Assembly: GCA_023401045.1 (NCBI GenBank)
Contig: JAEXEM010000192.1
Location: forward strand, 1-6,825
Source of the DNA: Actinomycetes bacterium
GTDB lineage: Bacteria > Actinomycetota > Actinomycetes > Actinomycetales > Cellulomonadaceae
Direction: 5' to 3'
Length of the DNA stretch: 6,825 nucleotides
The position numbers were made by a program, and so were the translations under genes. This document shows, one piece after another, positions 4,678-6,825 of this stretch (its first letter is position 1; each line of letters begins with the position of its first letter). A model generated the notes under the pieces. That model worked only from the letters and a program-made list of their open reading frames with translations, was not told where the DNA came from and made no database searches.

Positions 4678-5298
4678 GTGCGCCTGCGCCTGACACCGCG
4701 CGACACCCAGTATTTCGACCTCTTCGCCGCGTCCGCGTCCCATCTCGTCACGGGCGCGAACCTGCTGGCCGAGATGCTCGGTGCCGACCGTGCGACCCGC
4801 AAGGAGATCAACAAGCGGATGGCGGAGGCCGAGCACGCCGCCGACGACGCGACGCACACGATCATGCGCCGCCTCAACCAGACGTTCGTCACCCCGTTCG
4901 ACCGCGACGACATCTACGACCTCGCGTCGAGCCTCGACGACTGCATGGACTACATGGACGAGGCGTCCGACCTCATCGTGCTCTACAAGGTCGACGAGCT
5001 GCCCGCCCGGGTCTCCGACCAGGTGCAGGTCCTGCAGCGCGCCGCCGAGCTCACCGCCGAGGCGATGCCCCGGCTGCGCTCGATGGAGTCGCTCCAGGAG
5101 TACTGGGTCGAGGTCAACCGTCTCGAGAACCAGGCCGACAAGTCGCACCGCAAGCTGCTCGCGCAGATGTTCGACGAGATCTCGGACCCGATCCTCCTCA
5201 TGAAGCTCAAGGAGATCGTCGAGAAGCTCGAGGACGCCGCCGACGCGTTCGAGAAGGTCGCGAACACGGTCGAGACGATCGCGCTCAAGGAGTCCTGA
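4678..5298 (+). CDS. DUF47 / PhoU-like accessory protein of the Pit phosphate transporter
   Basis: This 206-residue, helix-rich cytoplasmic protein belongs to the DUF47 (PhoU_div, YkaA/Pit-accessory) family, which is structurally related to PhoU. It begins with the typical MRLRLTPRDTQYFDLFAASA and SHLVTGANLLAEML segment. Helical stretches follow, containing EAEHAADDATHTIMRRLNQT, FVTPFDRDDIYDLASSLDDC and DYMDEASDLIVLYK, the most conserved part. In PhoU-like proteins such acidic E/D-x-x-x-D repeats line helix bundles that bind metal clusters. A C-terminal EIVEKLEDAADAFEKVANTVE helix closes the protein. Length is normal for the family. GTG at 4678 has GGAG 6 nt upstream. The stop is 6 nt before the pit start, so the genes are co-transcribed and probably translationally coupled. 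DUF47 proteins paired with pit are thought to modulate or be required for phosphate uptake by Pit; the exact mechanism is not established. Confidence 0.92.
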   Translation: MRLRLTPRDTQYFDLFAASASHLVTGANLLAEMLGADRATRKEINKRMAEAEHAADDATHTIMRRLNQTFVTPFDRDDIYDLASSLDDCMDYMDEASDLIVLYKVDELPARVSDQVQVLQRAAELTAEAMPRLRSMESLQEYWVEVNRLENQADKSHRKLLAQMFDEISDPILLMKLKEIVEKLEDAADAFEKVANTVETIALKES

Positions 5299-5304
5299 GC
5301 ACCC

Positions 5305-6309
5305 GTGGAACCTGTGCTCGTCGTCTTCGTCGTCGCGCTCGCCCTCGGGTTCGACTACACGAACGGCTTCCACGACGCCGCCAACGCCATCGCCACGTCG
5401 GTCTCGACGCGTGCGCTGACACCGCGTGCCGCGCTCATCATGGCGGCCGTCATGAACTTCCTCGGTGCCCTCCTCGGTACCGAGGTCGCCGAGACCATCG
5501 CGACCCAGATCGTCGACCTGCAGGACGCACCGTCGCACTCGGCCCTCGTCGTCGTGCTCTGCGCGTTGGTGGGGGCGATCACGTGGAACCTCATCACCTG
5601 GTGGTTCGGCCTGCCCTCGTCGTCGACGCACGCCCTCATCGGCGGGCTCGTGGGGGCCGGCCTGGCCGCCGGGTTCGGCGTGTACGGCACGGCGCTCGTC
5701 GACAAGGTCGTCCTGCCGATGATCTTCTCGCCGCTCGTCGGCTTCGGTCTCGCCTTCCTCGTCATGGTCGGGCTGCTGTGGCTCATCCGGAACCGGCCGC
5801 CGACGCGGGTCAACCGCCGCTTCCGCTTCGCCCAGACCGCCTCCGCCGCCGCCATGGCGCTCGGGCACGGCCTGCAGGACGCGCAGAAGACGATGGGCGT
5901 CATCTACCTCGCGCTGCTCACCGCGAACTGGGCGGACCCCGAGGCCGGGATCCCGCTGTGGGTCAAGCTCGCCGCGGCCGGTGCCATCTCCGCCGGCACG
6001 TACGCGGGTGGCTGGCGCATCATGCGGACCCTCGGCCGCAAGATCATCGAGCTCGACCCGGCGCGCGGGTTCGTCGCGGAGTCCGTCTCGGCCGTCGTCC
6101 TCTACGTCAACGCGTTCTACCTGCACGCGCCGGTCTCGACGACCCACACGATCACCTCCGCGATCATGGGCGTCGGCGCCACCAAGCGGCTGTCCGCGGT
6201 GCGCTGGGGCGTCGCGAAGAACATCGCCACCGCGTGGGTCCTCACCATCCCCGCGGCGGCGCTCGTCGCAGCGGTCGTCTTCTGGGTGCTGCACCCGCTC
6301 CTCGGCTGA
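5305..6309 (+). CDS. pit: Low-affinity inorganic phosphate transporter, PiT family
   Basis: This 334-residue integral membrane protein imports phosphate, in bacteria usually as a metal-phosphate complex with protons. The PiT signature is present in both inverted halves: GFDYTNGFHDAANAIAT (15-31, with D24 and N27) and ALGHGLQDAQKTMG (185-198, with D192). The two hairpin-type Ser/Thr-rich motifs are also present, PSSSTH (104-109) and PVSTTH (276-281). Some ten hydrophobic helices are visible. The length fits the short actinobacterial Pit proteins, which lack the long central loop of E. coli PitA (about 500 residues). GTG at 5305 is used: AAGGAG sits in the last codons of the preceding DUF47 gene, 12 nt upstream, which is slightly long. 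GTG at 5314 is an alternative but further away. It is the second gene of the operon and ends 114 bp before a converging gene, across two hairpins. Confidence 0.96.
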   Translation: MEPVLVVFVVALALGFDYTNGFHDAANAIATSVSTRALTPRAALIMAAVMNFLGALLGTEVAETIATQIVDLQDAPSHSALVVVLCALVGAITWNLITWWFGLPSSSTHALIGGLVGAGLAAGFGVYGTALVDKVVLPMIFSPLVGFGLAFLVMVGLLWLIRNRPPTRVNRRFRFAQTASAAAMALGHGLQDAQKTMGVIYLALLTANWADPEAGIPLWVKLAAAGAISAGTYAGGWRIMRTLGRKIIELDPARGFVAESVSAVVLYVNAFYLHAPVSTTHTITSAIMGVGATKRLSAVRWGVAKNIATAWVLTIPAAALVAAVVFWVLHPLLG

Positions 6310-6338
6310 CGCCGGAGAGCCTCGTCGTCGCGGCGGGT

Positions 6339-6360
6339 GCGCGCCGGGTCCCGGCCGCGC
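6339..6360. terminator. Hairpin downstream of pit
   Basis: GCGCGCCGG-GTC-CCGGC with a single bulged C then GCGC forms a 9-bp stem, 30 nt after the pit stop. It lies between converging genes and has no T-tract. It is likely the pit operon terminator, possibly used in both directions. Confidence 0.55.
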
Positions 6361-6381
6361 TCGCCGCGTCGTCGTCCCCGG

Positions 6382-6403
6382 CCGTCGCCCCGCGCGGCGA
6401 CGG
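6382..6403. terminator. Second hairpin between the converging pit and phosphatase genes
   Basis: CCGTCGCC-CCGCGC-GGCGACGG is a perfect 8-bp stem with a 6-nt loop. It lies 20 nt beyond the stop codon of the minus-strand gene at 6424, so it probably terminates that gene. It may also back up the hairpin at 6339-6360 for the pit transcript. Confidence 0.6.
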
Positions 6404-6423
6404 GCCGCCGCCGGTCACCGGGC

Positions 6424-6825
6424 TCAGGTCGTCGAGACCGGTGAGCGGTGACGCTCGACGCCGACGACCCGCACCCCGCGCGGGGTGCGGGCGCAGTGCG
6501 CGACGAGCACCTCGCCGGGGGCGAGGAACGGGTTGTCGCGCGGCAGGTCGTCGGCCACGGCGCGCCGGGTGTGCTCGGTCAGCACGTCGAGGACCGTCGG
6601 CAGCACCGGCCGGTGGGTGCACAGCACGGTGTCGCGGCGCTCCTCCAGGAGGTCCCGGACGAGCGCGGCCACGCGTGCCGGTGACTCGTCGTGCCGGGCC
6701 TCGGTGAGCGGCTCGGCGACCTCGGTGGCCACGTCCGCCGCCGCGGCGTACGGGGCGACGCTCGCGGCGCAGCGCTCCCAGCCGCTCGTCACGACCCGCT
6801 CGGTGCCGAACGCGGCGAGCAGCGG
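6424..6825 (-). CDS. Histidine phosphatase C-terminal domain, likely MutT1-like NUDIX fusion (5' end outside window)
   Basis: The minus-strand frame is open from base 6825 to the TGA at 6426-6424, giving 133 C-terminal residues. The visible part matches the histidine phosphatase (SixA/phosphoglycerate-mutase) fold. LLAAFGTERVVTSGWERCAA corresponds to the segment carrying the conserved arginine that follows the catalytic RHG motif, which is outside the window. APYA, the acidic EPLTEARHDE and DTVLCTHRPVLP follow, the last holding the second catalytic histidine. The ending (GEVLVAHCARTPRGVRVVGVERH) is like that of actinobacterial MutT1 proteins, which join an N-terminal NUDIX domain to this domain and hydrolyse oxidised or diadenosine nucleotides. 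The NUDIX half is inferred, not seen; a stand-alone SixA-like phosphatase is possible. GTG at 6792 lies inside the domain and is not the start. In many actinobacteria mutT1 sits beside polyphosphate kinase, which would suit the neighbouring phosphate operon. Confidence 0.8.
   Translation of the reverse strand, partial: PLLAAFGTERVVTSGWERCAASVAPYAAAADVATEVAEPLTEARHDESPARVAALVRDLLEERRDTVLCTHRPVLPTVLDVLTEHTRRAVADDLPRDNPFLAPGEVLVAHCARTPRGVRVVGVERHRSPVSTT

Noticed and set aside
3631..6294. Upstream extension of the sugar porter frame to 6294 on the minus strand
   Set aside because: It is the antisense shadow of the uncharacterised gene, DUF47 and pit. The porter has a good ribosome-binding site and N-terminus at 3630.
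4014..6707. 897-codon plus-strand frame across the phosphate operon
   Set aside because: It is Arg-rich and out of frame with DUF47 and Pit, which are both unmistakable.
1..6825. CRISPR array, insertion sequence, prophage or toxin-antitoxin genes
   Set aside because: No regularly spaced repeats beyond the short array at 323-363, no transposase- or integrase-like protein and no paired terminal repeats were seen.

Overview
The window is very GC-rich, with codon third positions almost always G or C. It uses GTG and TTG starts and carries gene families typical of high-GC Gram-positive bacteria. I infer an actinobacterium, probably in the Micrococcales (Cellulomonas-like). No mobile element, CRISPR array, tRNA or rRNA is visible. 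The content is mostly ordinary chromosomal transport genes; the less ordinary material lies in the intergenic regions.

Left part (1-2163) is a drug-resistance-type module. It holds the 3' end of a MarR-family repressor (1-336, +) facing a DHA2-type 14-helix MFS efflux pump (391-2010, -). The two genes converge on a perfect 11-bp hairpin that can act as a bidirectional terminator. It is preceded by three tandem CCCGGGAGC units, the first inside the last codons of marR. Upstream of the pump gene are two copies of a GTTGC-N5-GCAAC-type palindrome. One covers a candidate -35 and the other abuts the -10 and start point, a layout that suggests repression of the pump by the neighbouring MarR protein.

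Middle part (2164-4431) holds a complete sugar/H+ symporter gene of the MFS sugar porter family (2164-3630, -). Divergent from it is an uncharacterised 219-residue soluble protein (3772-4431, +). Their 141-bp shared upstream region contains an 11-bp inverted repeat.

Right part (4432-6825) is a phosphate module. A DUF47/PhoU-like Pit accessory protein (4678-5298, +) and a low-affinity inorganic phosphate transporter Pit (5305-6309, +) form a two-gene operon. Its 246-bp upstream region is rich in structure: a candidate promoter with a palindrome in its spacer, a roughly 91-nt segment that can fold into a long closing helix with three inner hairpins, an 11-nt-phased array of GTTCRC-like units resembling an actinobacterial Pho box, and a second candidate -10 next to the gene. 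The Pit gene converges, across two GC-rich hairpins, on the C-terminal part of a histidine-phosphatase domain protein (6424-6825, -, running off the window). That fragment is probably the C-terminal half of a MutT1-like NUDIX-phosphatase fusion.

The best candidate for something undescribed is the folded leader plus Pho-box-like region in front of the phosphate operon (4453-4677), followed by the uncharacterised protein beside it. All structure and site assignments were made by eye and not tested by comparative analysis.
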